Below, piece after piece: positions 4,663 through 5,027 of a stretch of 5,027 nt of DNA. The stretch is from the NCBI GenBank assembly GCA_012517635.1, contig JAAYUP010000339.1:1-5027 (forward strand), written 5' to 3'. This DNA comes from Candidatus Atribacter alterifermentans. GTDB lineage: Bacteria; Atribacterota; Atribacteria; Atribacterales; Atribacteraceae. Position 1 is the first letter of the stretch, and the number at the start of each line of letters is the position of its first letter. Below the pieces are notes generated by a model, which did no database searches, was not told where the DNA came from, and worked only from the letters and a program-made list of their open reading frames with translations. The position numbers and the translations under genes are program-made.

Positions 4663-5027
4663 TTATGAATAGCGTAATTTCTTAAATCCTCGAATGCTGG
4701 CTCGATAGTTCTCCTCGCTCATTCCAATCGAATGATATTCTTCAGCATACCCTATCAAACCTCCATGAAACCTGCCCAAGTGTTCAAATAAATGTTCAAT
4801 GTATTGTTCAATTTCTAAAGGGTTTCCAGATATACCAGTCGTTTGATAACTCACCGGACAGCAAAAACAAACTCTCCCCCCAAAATCTCTTCCCAATTGA
4901 GGAATATTATAGAGATTCGGTTGGCTGATATTGAGAACATCAACACCGATCTCGATAAAATCTGAAATGATTGGATAAATGTATCCGCAAGAATGGAAAT
5001 AAACATACATACCCTGCTGATGAACTA
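4663..5027 (-). CDS. URO-D-family protein (uroporphyrinogen decarboxylase / corrinoid methyltransferase type), C-terminal part
   Basis: The frame is open to the right edge, so the beginning of the gene is missing; about 120 C-terminal residues are present. An internal ATG at 5008-5010 is not the start, because the frame continues upstream (VHQQG) without a stop. YFHSCGYIYPIISDFIEIGVDVLNISQP is the hallmark of the URO-D superfamily (HSCG, then D-IEIGVD-LN--QP). It is followed by LGRDFGGRVCF, the GNPLEIEQYIEHLFEHLG helix, and EEYHSIGMSEENYRASI near the end. The superfamily includes heme-pathway decarboxylases and zinc-dependent methyltransferases acting on corrinoid or CoM carriers. The HxC pair is present, but the third Cys of MtaA/MtbA-type zinc sites (GCgip region) is not; YAEEYH stands there. 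A URO-D-like protein of unknown substrate is therefore the safest call. The DprA-like gene follows 48 bp downstream. Confidence 0.85.
   Translation of the reverse strand, partial: VHQQGMYVYFHSCGYIYPIISDFIEIGVDVLNISQPNLYNIPQLGRDFGGRVCFCCPVSYQTTGISGNPLEIEQYIEHLFEHLGRFHGGLIGYAEEYHSIGMSEENYRASIRGFKKLRYS

Noticed and set aside
5008..5010. ATG as the start of the URO-D-family gene
   Set aside because: The frame continues upstream to the window edge, and the conserved HSCG strand begins only a few residues after this Met, so the real start lies outside the window.

Overview
The window is AT-rich bacterial DNA with compact, ordinary bacterial gene organisation. Genes have GGAGG-type ribosome binding sites, and there are strong intrinsic terminators. 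One secreted sugar-type binding protein has a Sec signal peptide but no lipobox, which suggests a diderm. The mix of a RbsB-like binding protein, a URO-D-family protein and GC-richer CCCTCA...GGGAGA repeats between genes would suit an anaerobic lineage such as Atribacterota or a relative. That placement is an inference from general look; no marker gene here fixes it.

Left to right: bases 1-311 hold no gene I can defend, but there is a plus-strand intrinsic terminator at about 153-200. Bases 312-1156 are a two-gene minus-strand operon, a DUF4342 protein followed by a flavodoxin-family protein, with a plausible promoter framed by a 9-bp inverted repeat. Bases 1157-1650 are a roughly 490-bp gene-free stretch carrying an inverted pair of CCCTCA-type hairpin repeats and several short palindromes. 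Bases 1651-2316 (minus) encode an SRAP/YedK-type abasic-site shield protein with all catalytic residues, apparently read from a leaderless mRNA. Divergently, bases 2498-3484 (plus) encode a periplasmic sugar-type substrate-binding protein with its own promoter and terminator and no transporter genes beside it.

The terminator at 3501-3545 is symmetrical and works on paper in both directions. It also closes a minus-strand cluster entering from the right edge: the C-terminal part of a URO-D-family protein (4663 to beyond 5027), a divergent DprA-like protein (3718-4614), and a short reading frame (3556-3693) that looks like the C-terminal tail of a nitroreductase.

The genes do not form one pathway. 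There are two DNA-maintenance proteins (SRAP and the DprA-like protein), a probable redox pair (flavodoxin and DUF4342), a solute receptor and a URO-D homologue. I do not see a clear new defence or mobile system. The most informative oddities are the motif-poor DprA homologue with the gene remnant in frame behind it, the leaderless SRAP gene, and the repeat-filled gap.
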